From the NCBI RefSeq assembly GCF_020329485.1, contig NZ_JAGKJI010000008.1, forward strand, positions 123,143-187,142: DNA of 64,000 nucleotides, given 5' to 3'. This document shows, in pieces, positions 44,789 through 54,493 of the stretch. A program made the translations under genes and the position numbers. The notes beneath the pieces are model-generated. The model made no database searches, was not told where the DNA came from, and saw nothing but the letters and a program-made list of their open reading frames with translations. The stretch is from Bradyrhizobium cenepequi. Its GTDB lineage: Bacteria; Pseudomonadota; Alphaproteobacteria; Rhizobiales; Xanthobacteraceae. Positions within the stretch are counted from its first letter, which is position 1, and every line of letters begins with the position of its first letter.

Positions 44789-45505
44789 TCATCGAGATCC
44801 AGGTGGTACCCGGCCAGGAAGCGGACCAGATTCTCTAGCTCGCCTTGCTTGCTCCGAGAGCAGGTGCGAGTCAGTTCGCGGTGGCTTCGTACCTGCCATC
44901 ACAAACCACCAGAACGCTATCATGGCGCAGACGGCTGCCGCCGTCAGCGCGACGAAGATTGCGGGCTCAAGGCCGGGCAGGATCGTAGTGCGTCCTTCAC
45001 AGACGATCGAGGAAGCCTTTTCCGTGACCTCACTGCAGATGGTCGCAGGATTGTCCAACGACGTCAGAGCGCGCCAATCCCACATTCCGCCTGGAATACG
45101 CACCGGCTGCGGGTCGGTCGTGACGAGCTGAGCGCTAGCTGCGACTCGCCAGAAATGGATCAGCGTCAGGGCTGGAATAAGCGACAATAAAACCAGCATC
45201 ACGGCTTGGTAGACTTTGGCTTCGACCTTGGTCATGTCAAGCTGCTCGAAGCCGACAAACGGAATGCGGTCGGCCCAACGAGGCCCATTTCGGCGTGCGA
45301 ACACGATGCCGATCAAGGACGCAAACAGCAGCAGAAATGAACAGATTGGAATCGCCAGAAAGCCCGCCGGCACGCGCGACTTCACGATGAGCGTCGCGCC
45401 AAAGATGGTTTCTCCTCCTTGCGTCACGAGATACGAGTTTAAGGCATAGTAGAGAAGGAACAGACTGACGACGGACCAGACCTTACTCATCTGTGACGGT
45501 GTCAT
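44789..45505 (-). CDS. Membrane protein of the DUF2235 operon
   Basis: A 238-residue protein with about four hydrophobic segments: VWSVVSLFLLYYALNSYLV, FLAIPICSFLLLFASLIGIV, VMLVLLSLIPALTLIHFW and IFVALTAAAVCAMIAFWWFV. A soluble loop with two cysteines lies between the third and fourth. It starts six bases after the stop of the exported-protein gene and is the last gene of the operon. No family was recognised. Confidence 0.7.
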   Translation of the reverse strand: MTPSQMSKVWSVVSLFLLYYALNSYLVTQGGETIFGATLIVKSRVPAGFLAIPICSFLLLFASLIGIVFARRNGPRWADRIPFVGFEQLDMTKVEAKVYQAVMLVLLSLIPALTLIHFWRVAASAQLVTTDPQPVRIPGGMWDWRALTSLDNPATICSEVTEKASSIVCEGRTTILPGLEPAIFVALTAAAVCAMIAFWWFVMAGTKPPRTDSHLLSEQARRARESGPLPGRVPPGSR

Positions 45506-45511
45506 GGCGGC

Positions 45512-46294
45512 CTACTTGTTCATCATATCGAGAAGGGAATTGAAGGTCTCGCTTGTCATGCGTGCGTTGCCGTGCGCTCGGATCAGCAGGGTGCCGCCGT
45601 CACTTGCGAACGACGCATCGGTAATCGAGCCTTCAAGACCGGGAAGGCTCGGTAGCTTGGCGCGTGCCTCTTCCGTACTGAGGGCGTTCGTCAAGGCATT
45701 GGTTATTGAGGCGCTGATGTCGCCAGTGAATAGTCGGATTGCTTCTTGAGTTAAGGTGCTGCCAGTTTTGACCGTGACAGGCCCGGCGAGTTGAAGGCCA
45801 AGCTGCTTTCCATCAATAACGGCGACGCGCACCTTGGCGGAGATTGATACGCTGTCACGTGGGCCTTCGGTTTTCACGGTAATACCTGCGGGCTTGGCGC
45901 AGACCCAAGCCGTCACATGGCCCTTAATGGCGACGACGGCCGTATCCCCGCTTGGTGCGATCGAGGCTTCATCGATACTATTGACGACCGGATTGATACC
46001 CTGGCGGTCACAGTTCCCACGCGGTACAGGCAGGGCGCGGGCAATCTGCAGCGCGTTGTCCTGGAGGCTTTTGAGGCTCGCTTCGGCGCCGAGCTGGAGC
46101 GCAACAGCATCGCCTTCGGTTTTCATATCGAAGGCGATTGTGACTGGAAGATCGCCTTGTATCCCTAACATCTTTACCGGAAAGGTCTTTGGCTTGAGCG
46201 TCACAGCGCAAAGACTGGCGGCCGAGACGGTTACAAGCCCTAGCGCTAGCGAGATCTTGCCGACAAAGCCGGCTCGTCTATAGGCGACCGACAT
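45512..46294 (-). CDS. Exported protein of the DUF2235 operon
   Basis: A 260-residue protein with a signal peptide (FVGKISLALGLVTVSAASLC) from the ATG at 46294, which overlaps the upstream gene by 17 bases. The mature part is beta-rich and repetitive in tone (DSVSISAKVRVAVIDGKQLG). No enzyme motif was recognised. Probably periplasmic, acting with its hydrolase and membrane partners. Confidence 0.7.
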   Translation of the reverse strand: MSVAYRRAGFVGKISLALGLVTVSAASLCAVTLKPKTFPVKMLGIQGDLPVTIAFDMKTEGDAVALQLGAEASLKSLQDNALQIARALPVPRGNCDRQGINPVVNSIDEASIAPSGDTAVVAIKGHVTAWVCAKPAGITVKTEGPRDSVSISAKVRVAVIDGKQLGLQLAGPVTVKTGSTLTQEAIRLFTGDISASITNALTNALSTEEARAKLPSLPGLEGSITDASFASDGGTLLIRAHGNARMTSETFNSLLDMMNK

Positions 46295-47795
46295 AGTTGG
46301 CCTTCTCCCATTTGAGCTCAATATCGTCAGCAACGTATTTCGGCGCCTGCGGCGTGCTTTGATCGAAGTAATGCTTGAAATCCACGTGAACGCGCATGTT
46401 GTCCGGACGATAGTCCTCCCTTCGGTCGTACAGCAGGACTGGCCCCGCGTAGAACCGCTGATAAACGGATTTATGCATCGGTGAGGTGGACTCGCCGGTC
46501 TCTGGGTCCACGGGGAGATGACGCACACCGGCCTTTAGAAACCCACCCGCCTGCTCGTTGTGCTGGGGACCGGTCGGATCAGGCGAAAGCCTCAGAACAC
46601 TGCCATCATGCTTGAGCCCATCTGGAATTAACGATGCGCCAGCGACCATCCATTTGAGAGCCACGTCCGATAGCCTGGCTTCGTTTTCCAGGTAGCCACC
46701 GCCGATATCGGCGTGCACGCCCGGAAACCATACCTGCTCGAAATACAGGTTTTCGCGAGCGTCTCGTTCGTCCTCCTTCTCCGCCGTCGGTGACCAACCG
46801 ACCCGCTTGAAATCGGCGCGATTCTCATCGATCGAAATCGCGTGCTTGGCGTAGCCGACATTCCGATTCAATGTGGTGTCGTAGAACTTGTGCTTGGGTG
46901 GCGCCAAGTGCAGCGTCCTCAACCGTTTGAAGAAGCCGTAGCCTGGCAGGGGCGGTGCGATCTTGAGATAATTCATAAGGAACGCGATCAGCGCCGCCGC
47001 AACGCCGACGCAACTCAGAATCCAGGCGGCCCCTCCCGCCCAGGGGAAGACGGGCTCAAGCACGCCGCCGAGCCAGTACAGGCTGATCAGCAGCGCGACG
47101 CCAAATGTCACCAGCGCCAAACCGAGATATTTGTGGCCGAGCGCCGCGACCGTATCGAAGACGCCGATGAAGTACGGAAACACGTTCGCCTGTTCGACGC
47201 CGTTTACGGTCTGCGAACTCCCATGTTGGCGCCGAAACTGCGCCGCGATGGCGTCCCGCGTCTCAAGCAGGAACTGACGGTAACCCTTGGTATCCTTGCG
47301 ACTATAGGACGGGCAGAACTGATAGACATCCTTGACCGCGTGCTCGGCGAGCTTGTGGATGCTCTTCGGGTCACGTCGCAAGGGAGAGCCGTCAGGCAGA
47401 TGTCGCGGGATCCCGCAATATCCCATGACGCCTGCAACCGAGCGCGCTGTATAGGCGCCGCGGCTGAAGCCGATCAGATAGTTACGATCACCTTCTTCGT
47501 AGAGGCCGATGATCGCGGCGTAACAATCGACGATATTCCGGGTAATTCCGAGACCGGTCGCCATGCTGGCGAGGTTATAGAGCCACCGCATCCAGCCGAT
47601 CTTGAAGTGGCCGCCATCGGAGGCCGAGCCGAGACCGGGATCGTAAAAGGCGACCTGCTCTGATGGCTCGATCTTGGTGTCAGGGCCTACGCGGCAGGCT
47701 CGGTAGAACTTGTAGACGTTGGTACGTGCTTCGTCGAAATTGATGCCGCCGGCCTGGCCAGTGCCGTCGGAGAAGATGACGATATTCTTCTGCAT
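46278..47795 (-). CDS. DUF2235 alpha/beta hydrolase (T6SS phospholipase effector-like domain)
   Basis: A 505-residue protein. The DUF2235 core shows NIVIFSDGTGQAGG near the N-terminus, the nucleophile motif LIGFSRGAYTARSVAGVMGY, FIGVFDTVAALG and VWFPGVHADIGGGY, which matches the GxSxG, Asp and His of the family. Two hydrophobic helices (about residues 222-285: LALVTFGVALLISLYWLGGV; AAWILSCVGVAAALIAFLM) split the domain, so it is membrane-anchored. Some DUF2235 proteins are type VI effectors; no secretion genes are here, and the two following genes look like dedicated partners. Confidence 0.85.
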   Translation of the reverse strand: MQKNIVIFSDGTGQAGGINFDEARTNVYKFYRACRVGPDTKIEPSEQVAFYDPGLGSASDGGHFKIGWMRWLYNLASMATGLGITRNIVDCYAAIIGLYEEGDRNYLIGFSRGAYTARSVAGVMGYCGIPRHLPDGSPLRRDPKSIHKLAEHAVKDVYQFCPSYSRKDTKGYRQFLLETRDAIAAQFRRQHGSSQTVNGVEQANVFPYFIGVFDTVAALGHKYLGLALVTFGVALLISLYWLGGVLEPVFPWAGGAAWILSCVGVAAALIAFLMNYLKIAPPLPGYGFFKRLRTLHLAPPKHKFYDTTLNRNVGYAKHAISIDENRADFKRVGWSPTAEKEDERDARENLYFEQVWFPGVHADIGGGYLENEARLSDVALKWMVAGASLIPDGLKHDGSVLRLSPDPTGPQHNEQAGGFLKAGVRHLPVDPETGESTSPMHKSVYQRFYAGPVLLYDRREDYRPDNMRVHVDFKHYFDQSTPQAPKYVADDIELKWEKANYVGRL

Positions 47796-48585
47796 TGCAC
47801 GCTATCCCCCAAAGTGCGCCAACGAATAATTCATATCATAGATTGTGCAGGCCGGAATGTGACCTAACTTACTTTCAGAGTTGTCTCCGCGGCGTGGCAG
47901 CGTCATTTGGATCCTGGAGTGGGATGCGTCAGCGCAGCTACGTCCCGGCAACAATATTGACGCCGATCCGATCAGCGAGGCCTAGGAGGTCCGCGTAGAC
48001 CGGGATATCAGTCAGCACAAGACGTGGGTCTCCCGTTGGCGAGAGATCCGTTGTGGCGACGCGATCCCCGAAGAGCATCACCGCCAAGACGCGATCGTCC
48101 TGGCGCGACACCCAACAGAGTCCATCGGTCGTACACCTGGTCGATACAGGGCTCCATATCCCGCCTGATTCGTACTACGCGGCAACGGCATCGTGGTACC
48201 CGTGGATCCGTCGTTGGTGTCGCGCCTCAAACTTTGTGTTGATCGTTGGAGCGACCGCGTTCCTGCCGGTAGGTCGCCTGATTGCTTCGCAATAACTTTC
48301 TCTCTTACAATCTGCGGCGAACGCGGGATCGCTCAAATGCTCCAACTTTGGTTGCCCATTTCATTGACGGGCACGCCGTTCCGGCAGATATTCCGCTATC
48401 GGCCGGATGTGCTTCTCAGGGGCACCGCAATGAGAACGAATGATCGAAGTGTGATGCGCGACATGCGAAGCTGCATGCCCCATCGCGGCGTCTCGGCGGT
48501 GACCGGCGTCTGTTGTTGATCGTACTGACAAATCCAAACAATCGACAATCAGACAGGAGCGCCGAGGTTCGGCGATTGAGCACTC
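47796..48585. other. Intergenic stretch with a nod-box-like half
   Basis: No gene is supported. Bases 48532-48545 read ATCCAAACAATCGA, which equals a core part of the rhizobial nod box. The rest of the 47-base nod-box pattern is not convincing. Confidence 0.4.
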
Positions 48586-48996
48586 ATGTCCCAAGCCTAC
48601 GTCATCGAAGTATCGAATCGAACCGCTGGCATCATCGTCCGCGAAGAACGCGGCTTTCGTTTCTTCTCATCAGAGCGCACTTTTGACAGCCTTGATGGCG
48701 GTCATTTTCGCTCCGCGCACGCCGCGGAGCGCGCGGCGAGGGCACTTGTCGAGCGGCGCGCGCCTGCAAGCGGGCGGCATTCACTCTGGGCGTCGAAGCA
48801 ACCTGAAACGTGGGTCTTTCAATATCCCCCTCTCTCAACTGGGTACGAGCGTGGAGCCGATGAAACTCCCTCATGCGAAAGAGTGGGTAAGGTACTGCAG
48901 GTTCGGCTGGCGTGGGGAAAGTGTAGCACCCGCGCTACCATCTGTAGAGCCGGTAAATCCGTCACGTCACGGGAAATTCGGTCGGGCGCCTCCTAA
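48586..48996 (+). CDS. Small conserved protein, function unknown
   Basis: The first 65 residues (SQAYVIEVSNRTAGIIVREE; RGFRFFSSERTFDSLDGGHF) look like a small conserved Bradyrhizobium-type protein predicted to form a short beta-rich domain followed by a helix (HAAERAARALVERRAP). The remaining 70 residues to the stop at 48996 are less coherent and may come from a frame change. No catalytic motif was seen. Confidence 0.55.
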   Translation: MSQAYVIEVSNRTAGIIVREERGFRFFSSERTFDSLDGGHFRSAHAAERAARALVERRAPASGRHSLWASKQPETWVFQYPPLSTGYERGADETPSCERVGKVLQVRLAWGKCSTRATICRAGKSVTSREIRSGAS

Positions 48997-50037
48997 ATGA
49001 TACCTGCCCCCCAGCTTCTGCTTCCAGCATAATTCGCGCTAGACCGGACGACCAAAGGTCGACGTGCCGGATTTACACCGATCAAAATCCTGACCGTAAG
49101 TCACGGCCTTGCTGCGTAAGGCTCCAATAGTGGCTCTCGCCATGATCCTCGTCGGTGCGCTCACCGCGTAGGAGGGAACGAAAGGCTCGCCCAATACGCG
49201 CGCGTTGAGACAAATTTTGGGTGATTGCCAGCTTGGTCACTAGTACCTCGACACAGAGGTTTTGACTGATTGGTTTGGGATTTCCAAGACGGGTAGCTGC
49301 TCAGCAGGGACCAGCACTTCGATGCGGCGCGGCGAGCCGGGCTGGCGCCTGATGAGGCCCGCGCGCGCGAGGGTCAACCCCATCAGGTGGACGGAAGGCG
49401 GAGACACTGTGTTTCGGCTTCAAATATTCGGCCGCAGCTCAGCAGCCCCGGATTGCCACCAGGGCCACCAAATGCTCCTGGGTGAACCCTAGCAGGGACA
49501 TCCCACAGGTCTTGCATGTGACTGGGCGATGCCCCGGTGGCGCTTCACGGCCATGTCAGCGCTTGGAGCAAGAGACCGCCCAAAATGTGCAGGGCGGAAG
49601 CGTTGGGGGTGGATTGCGGAAGCGCGCAGATCCGGCTGCCTGCGTCGCGTGCTCCTGTCCGAACGCAAACGTGCCTGATGTCTGTAACCCGCCAAGTAGT
49701 TTGCAAACGTGACATTGGTCTCGAAAAGCTGGCAGCGTTCCTCCGCATCGCACTGGCCCAAATCCTGCACCGCGCGCACGTGCGAGAGAAGACAACCGAG
49801 GACGACAGAATGGAGGTGCGTTTGAGTCGCGATCTGCCAAGTGGCAATGCGATCGCCGTTCGCCGTCTGCTATGGGCGTCGGCTGCATTATTACCTGCGC
49901 GCGCCACCTCTTCGATGGTAGGCGATTTCCGCTCGACTCGGGAGCCGACAACCGTGTCCAAGTCGATCCGGGCAACGACTGGACGCGGCCGCACGCCACG
50001 ATGATTGCTGGCTTATTCCGAAGTGAGGTGTCACTAC
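48997..50037. other. Decayed stretch with a helix-turn-helix regulator scrap
   Basis: On the minus strand 49270-49500 encodes LGFTQEHLVALVAIRGC and, in another frame, LARAGLIRRQPGSPRRIEVLVPAEQ, which read like the recognition and wing parts of a winged-helix regulator, interrupted by stops. This is the only recognisable content. Confidence 0.35.
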
Positions 50038-51363
50038 ATGATCGACGAATTGGATTTGGGATTATTCAAGCTGCATCCGGAGCGCGAGGCCGTGCTCGCC
50101 GAAGTGCATGCGCGCCCATTCACCGGCCTTGTTTCATCACTTGGCCTGGTCCGCTTCGTGTTTCTCGCGCAGGGCGAGCCGGCTGCGTGCGATCGCCGCC
50201 GCTTCGTCGATTTCTGCCGGAGGCACAAGCTTCCGCCGCCGGAGCCGCCCGCGAAACATCATCAGGTGGGGATCGGGCCAGTGCTGCTTCGCTGGGAGCA
50301 ACACTCGGAATTTGCAACCTTCACATGGATCTGGAGTACCGCGAATAATTCTGCCGCTCGCCAATTCGGCGATGTCGATGATACCGCTAAATCGTTGATC
50401 TGTGAGTTGTCGCAGGCCGGACAATTACTGGTCGCAATCAAATTGGAGGTGGAACGATGCGCTTCTGCAACCGAACGCGCCGACCAGATTTTTGACAAGA
50501 GCAGCTTAGCGATGGTCACGGTGAAGGGCGACGCAGGGGTTGTGGCCTCGGACTTTCGCGTGGACGAGAAAGGTTTCAGCAGAATTCTGGTCTGCGATCT
50601 CGGATTGACGCCGTACGATCTCGGCGCACTGGTGCAACGTCTCCTAGAAATCGAGACCTACCGTCCGTTGGCGCTGCTTGGTCTGTCGTCAGCGCTTGAG
50701 CTTGCGCCGTCTGTCGATCGTATCGATCGCCGTCTCGTTGAAGTGCTTGAGGAGATGAAAGGCGCGGAGGGGCTAAAGGTCAACAACCACCTGCTTGACG
50801 AACTGACGGCGTTAGCCGTCTCCTTCGAAAGAGGTGTGGCCGGCAGTCTATTCCGCTTCGGTGCCAGCAGAGCCTATAACGAGCTGGTGCAATCGCGACT
50901 GTCCATCATTGAAGGCGACGATGTCGCGGGTTACCCGACCTGGTCGTCGTTTCTGGCGCGCCGCATGGCGCCGGCGATACGAACCTGCGCGACGATGGAG
51001 GAACGTCAGGCAAATCTATCGGCCAAGCTGGCGCGGGCCGCCGACCTGTTGCGAACACGTGTCGATGTCGAAATCGAGCAACAGAATCGTGACCTATTGC
51101 GGTCAATCAACGAGCGCACGAGACAGCAGCTCCGACTGCAGAGCACGGTCGAGGGATTGTCGGTCGCGGCTATCGGATATTATGTGGTCAGCCTGTTCGG
51201 CTACCTCGCCAAGGGCGCGCAGGAAGTCGGACTGCGCGTCGACCCCTCGTTCGTAACCGCAGCCTTCGTGCCGATCGCGGTCGGCGTAATCTGGCTAGTC
51301 AGTCACAATGTCAGGAAGCGACACCTCAAGACCGACGAGGCGCCGTTCAGGGCTCGCGACTAA
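50038..51363 (+). CDS. DUF3422 membrane-anchored protein
   Basis: A 441-residue member of DUF3422. N-terminal block LHPEREAVLAEVHARPF, a middle soluble region, a helical/coiled-coil stretch (SARLTRAADLL-like SAKLARAADLLRTRVDVEIE; QQNRDLLRSINERTRQQLRL) and two C-terminal hydrophobic helices (SVAAIGYYVVSLFGYLAKG and PSFVTAAFVPIAVGVIWLVS). The topology suggests a cytoplasmic domain tethered to the inner membrane. Function is unknown. Start at 50038 (YMIDEL in the longer frame) is preferred over 50005. Confidence 0.85.
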   Translation: MIDELDLGLFKLHPEREAVLAEVHARPFTGLVSSLGLVRFVFLAQGEPAACDRRRFVDFCRRHKLPPPEPPAKHHQVGIGPVLLRWEQHSEFATFTWIWSTANNSAARQFGDVDDTAKSLICELSQAGQLLVAIKLEVERCASATERADQIFDKSSLAMVTVKGDAGVVASDFRVDEKGFSRILVCDLGLTPYDLGALVQRLLEIETYRPLALLGLSSALELAPSVDRIDRRLVEVLEEMKGAEGLKVNNHLLDELTALAVSFERGVAGSLFRFGASRAYNELVQSRLSIIEGDDVAGYPTWSSFLARRMAPAIRTCATMEERQANLSAKLARAADLLRTRVDVEIEQQNRDLLRSINERTRQQLRLQSTVEGLSVAAIGYYVVSLFGYLAKGAQEVGLRVDPSFVTAAFVPIAVGVIWLVSHNVRKRHLKTDEAPFRARD

Positions 51364-51625
51364 AGTGCCTTAAGCAAGATCACGACATTTGTGCCAAAAG
51401 CTCGCAAAGACACCAGCAAGATCCAGCGAAACGGCGTCTTTTGCAGAAGGTCAGCCGCTGTCCCTATTTGACGAGCCGATCTGATCGCATGACTAATGTT
51501 CTCTTCAGATCGCGGTCCTGAAGGCAGTTGAAGAAGAAAAGCGCCCCTCGACTTGTTGTGTTGAGCGCTTCTGCCTCTTGGGCCGCAGGCGTCAGCTTCA
51601 ACGGTTCTCATGAGAACATCCCTCT

Positions 51626-52488
51626 TTAATCATTGGCGGAAAGTGGACCGATCGCCCGATCAGCTGGCATGAGTTTCTCGAGGGTGGTGAGGACAGCGGA
51701 TCCGATGGCTCGTCCGCGTTCATCCATGCCGGTCCAACAGGCCTCGCGTCCGCGCGGATCGATCTCCAGCAATTTTACGCGAGCTGGCACGCGCGAGCCG
51801 TCCCGCACAATGCCGCGTAGCACTCCATCGACTGGTGCCCGTACCGGCTTGTCGCCGAGAGAACCAAGCTGCTGGCCTTTGTACACCTGGGTGCCAATAT
51901 CGAGCGGTGTGTGCCTGACACCGTCGCGGTCTGAATAAGCGAACCGCTCGCGTCCCACACCGCCGAGCTCGCGGCTCGGCCGTCCGCCATTTTGGTGATG
52001 CCTCGCGAGACGATTGCACCGGTCTCCACCGGATGGGTTTCTATGGCGATATCGCAGTTGATGCCTACCTCGAACCTAGGCCCAACGCCCACAGTAAAGC
52101 GTGCGACGCCGCGGAGGTCGGGTGTGACCCGATGCTTCTGCATGCGTGAATCGACAATGACCAAAGGTGAACGCAAGCCCATTATCTCAGTGAGGTGCAT
52201 TTCGGTCACCGCAACCTTGTGCGGTTCCGCGTGAATGCGTGCGATCTCCCTTAATGTATCGGCCCGTTCGCCCACAACGCCGTCAACTTCGCACAACTCG
52301 TCGAACAGCGAGCCATGGAATGACATGCCGCGGCGCATAACCGGCGGAAAGGCGTCGTGGCTCATCACGACTGCAAACGTCGCTTCGGTCAGCTTCGTCG
52401 CGATGGCGGAAGCGATTTCGTCCGTTCCAAGCACTAGCGTAAAAGGCCTTGGTGCCCGCGGATGCCGGGCGATAGCGGCGACTTTCAT
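51626..52488 (-). pseudogene. EF2563/YqeB-type molybdenum-hydroxylase accessory protein, frameshifted
   Basis: Family members (EF2563, selenium-dependent molybdenum hydroxylase system) have a Rossmann-like N-terminus. Here FTLVLGTDEIASAIATKLTE and AFPPVMRRGMSFHGSLFDEL match that domain, with PLVIVDSRMQKHRVTPDLRG and GINCDIAIETHPVETGAIVS following. A frameshift near 51,950 interrupts the frame; the end GTQVYKGQQLGSLGDKPVRA and PVDGVLRGIVRDGSRV is in another frame. The first 240 residues and the last 110 residues are otherwise intact, so the break is recent. Confidence 0.75.
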
Positions 52489-52657
52489 GGGCGGACGAGC
52501 CTCGCGTTAGCGAGAGATCCCTAGCAAGCACCGCGCCAATCGCGAAAATGGGTTCAAGTTCAAAAGAAGCAGATAGTTCGTTCTAGACTCGACAGTGCAG
52601 CCGTATATTCCAAAATGTCGTGCTTAATGGTCGCGGGTATCACAAACTCAGGTCGAC

Positions 52658-52960
52658 GACACCGACCAGGGCTCGCAGTTCATGGGCGCCGCGTTCACCG
52701 GCGTGCGCGCCAACAACGGCATTGCGATCAGCATGGACGGCAAGGGCGCCTGGCGCGACAACGTGTTCGTCGAGCGGCTGTGGCGCAGCGTCAAATATGA
52801 GGAGGTCTATCTGCGCGCCTACGACAGCGTGTCCGACGCCCGCGCCTCGATCGGCCGATACCTCGACTTTTACAATGGCCGGCGCCCACACTCGAGCCTT
52901 GACAGCGGCACGCCGGATCAAGCCTACTTCAACTCGCTGCCGCTCCGCGTGGCAGCCTAA
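52658..52960 (+). mobile_element. IS3-family transposase OrfB fragment
   Basis: The C-terminal 100 residues of an IS3-type integrase core: TDQGSQFMGAAFTGV, then GAWRDNVFVERLWRSVKYEE, YLDFYNGRRPHSSLD and TPDQAYFN. The third acidic residue (Glu of VERLWRS) is present and the first two D/E positions are missing or reduced to the TDQGSQF block. Everything upstream is absent. Sequence just after the stop (GGTGGATGCTCCACTTATC) could be an element end. Confidence 0.85.
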
Positions 52961-52999
52961 CCCCGGTGGATGCTCCACTTATCGACGCGGAGATGCTGT

Positions 53000-53278
53000 T
53001 CAGACAACCGGGACCAGCTCTGTAGTCGAGGCGCTGCCGTACTCGTATTTCTTTTTGAATGTCCAGCCAGCGCGGGCAAGTCGGGCGATGCACTCGGCAC
53101 TTCGACGATCCGTAGCAGAGTTGAAAGTGCTGACAGCGCTCATGATCGAGGCCGATGCGCCGACCAATCCGATGAGCACGGCCACCACCGCACCAATCCG
53201 AGTAAAGCCGCGAATGAACCGAGCCCCTGCGCTCAGCGGCGCGGACTGGCGTTCGTGGTATGGTCGTAGATCGGTCAT
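53000..53278 (-). CDS. Small single-pass membrane protein
   Basis: A 92-residue protein from ATG 53278 (TDLRPYHERQSAPLSAGARF). One hydrophobic helix (IGAVVAVLIGLVGASASIMS) is followed by a soluble part with one cysteine. No known domain. It lies between the transposase fragment and the toxin-antitoxin pair, on the same strand as the latter. Confidence 0.55.
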   Translation of the reverse strand: MTDLRPYHERQSAPLSAGARFIRGFTRIGAVVAVLIGLVGASASIMSAVSTFNSATDRRSAECIARLARAGWTFKKKYEYGSASTTELVPVV

Positions 53279-53371
53279 TGCCGTCCCTCTGCTCGGGAGC
53301 ATGAGTCAGGACCGACGTGCAACATTGTCACCGATGGCGACGATGTTGCAAATCTCGGTGATCGCGTTGGG

Positions 53372-53680
53372 TTATGCCGCTTCCGGCTCGCGGGTGAGGG
53401 CCTTTTCTACGGCCTCATGGTCGCGATCGATAACCGTCAAATACGCGCGCGCAGTAGGGTCCGGCGAGAACCGGCCTTGCTCCCAATCGCGCAAGCTCGA
53501 CACGCTAATAGCATAGCGCATGCTGAACTCTTCCTGCGTTAGGCCAGTCCTGCGTCGGATCGCCTTCACGTCGATCTTCGCGGGTACGAAGACCTTGTAG
53601 GTTGCGGGGTCGGCCTCGCCACGCGCGATCGCGCGGCCTTCCTTCGCGGCCTTGATCAACCTCTTACCCAGGGTGCTCAT
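53372..53680 (-). CDS. HTH-domain antitoxin (XRE type)
   Basis: A 102-residue protein with a C-terminal helix-turn-helix: KIDVKAIRRRTGLTQEEFSM, then RYAISVSSLRDWEQGRFSPD. The start at 53680 (STLGKRLIKAAKEG) follows a good match to this group. It lies 55 bases downstream of the RelE/HigB-type toxin gene on the same strand, the toxin-first order of HigBA systems. It would neutralise the toxin and repress the operon through the palindrome near 54,116-54,135. Confidence 0.88.
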   Translation of the reverse strand: MSTLGKRLIKAAKEGRAIARGEADPATYKVFVPAKIDVKAIRRRTGLTQEEFSMRYAISVSSLRDWEQGRFSPDPTARAYLTVIDRDHEAVEKALTREPEAA

Positions 53681-53735
53681 CACTGTCTCTCCATTCACAC
53701 ATGCACACATTCAAACATTCAAAACGCACACCCAG

Positions 53736-54107
53736 CTAACCCTTGCGCATTTCAGCAACCTTCGCTGCAACTCCCTTCCTGTAGTCGTCCGCGTAACGTT
53801 CCAACTCGACACGCAATGCGTTTCGTTCTGCCTTGCTTAGATTGGCGCGCTCGCCCTTGTTGATCAGAGCCAACAGCAGGACGGGAACGTCATCACCCGC
53901 AAAGTAGTGTACCGTTCGATAGCCTCCGCTTTTGCCTCTCCCTCTGCCGGCGAAGCGAACCTTGCGGCAGCCGCCGGTACCTTCCATGATATCGCCAATG
54001 AGCGGATTCTTGGAAATCTCGGCGACGATGTGATCCTGTTCGTTGTCGGACAGACCCGCGCCTTTGGCGTCGGCTAGAAAGGTCGGGGTGCGGATGACCG
54101 TTTGCAT
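53736..54107 (-). CDS. RelE/HigB-type toxin
   Basis: A 123-residue toxin from ATG 54107 (QTVIRTPTFLADAKGAGLSD). The family core is TGGCRKVRFAGRGRGKSGGY with RTVHYFAGDDVPVLLLALIN and KGERANLSKAE. Such toxins cleave mRNA on the ribosome. The first 12 codons of a longer frame from 54143 are not needed. It precedes its antitoxin gene. Confidence 0.88.
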   Translation of the reverse strand: MQTVIRTPTFLADAKGAGLSDNEQDHIVAEISKNPLIGDIMEGTGGCRKVRFAGRGRGKSGGYRTVHYFAGDDVPVLLLALINKGERANLSKAERNALRVELERYADDYRKGVAAKVAEMRKG

Positions 54108-54115
54108 ACCCCTAT

Positions 54116-54135
54116 AACTACGGGAAACACGTAGT
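54116..54135. promoter_or_regulatory. Palindrome in front of the toxin gene
   Basis: ACTACG at 54117-54122 and CGTAGT at 54130-54135 form a 6-base inverted repeat 9 bases upstream of the toxin start. HTH antitoxins commonly bind such sites to repress their own operons. Confidence 0.45.
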
Positions 54136-54215
54136 AGTTTCAAGGGGGCGCGAAAATTATTTTCTCAAACAAAATCAGCTATTTAATGCCGGCACCGGCA
54201 TGGCGGGGCGGCGTA

Positions 54216-54473
54216 TTATGCACTGCGGAGCGGAAGGGCCAATTGCACGCCGATCGGCCGGCCGATGTGGGTCTCGATGAACTCCCGCAGCGCCTCGGAG
54301 ATTTCCCGAGCTTCCGCGTCGACGCGCCGGCCAGCTCAAGCGCTACCTCCGCTGAGGCGTCCTGCGACCATCCCTCGATATGCCGACTCCAACGCAGCGA
54401 TCGCCGCCGCCAGAGCCCGTTTTGAGCCAATGGTCGGCATAATCCAGAAGTCGGCATAGTACAGATTGCACAT
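54216..54473 (-). pseudogene. Small gene broken by an internal stop
   Basis: The frame from ATG 54473 reads CNLYYADFWIMPTIGSKRAL, AAAIAALESAYRGMVAG, then a TGA after GGSA, then REISEALREFIETHIGRPIG and VQLALPLRSA to the stop at 54216. The two halves are in the same frame and look like one small protein of 85 residues with a nonsense change. No family was recognised; another gene (54494-55123) lies on the opposite strand just after it. Confidence 0.35.
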
Positions 54474-54493
54474 CCTCAGTCCTCCGGCGGCGC

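Noticed and set aside
51530..51575. Weak hairpin after the DUF3422 gene as a terminator
   Set aside because: The stem is six bases with a 20-base loop and no U-run, too weak to call.
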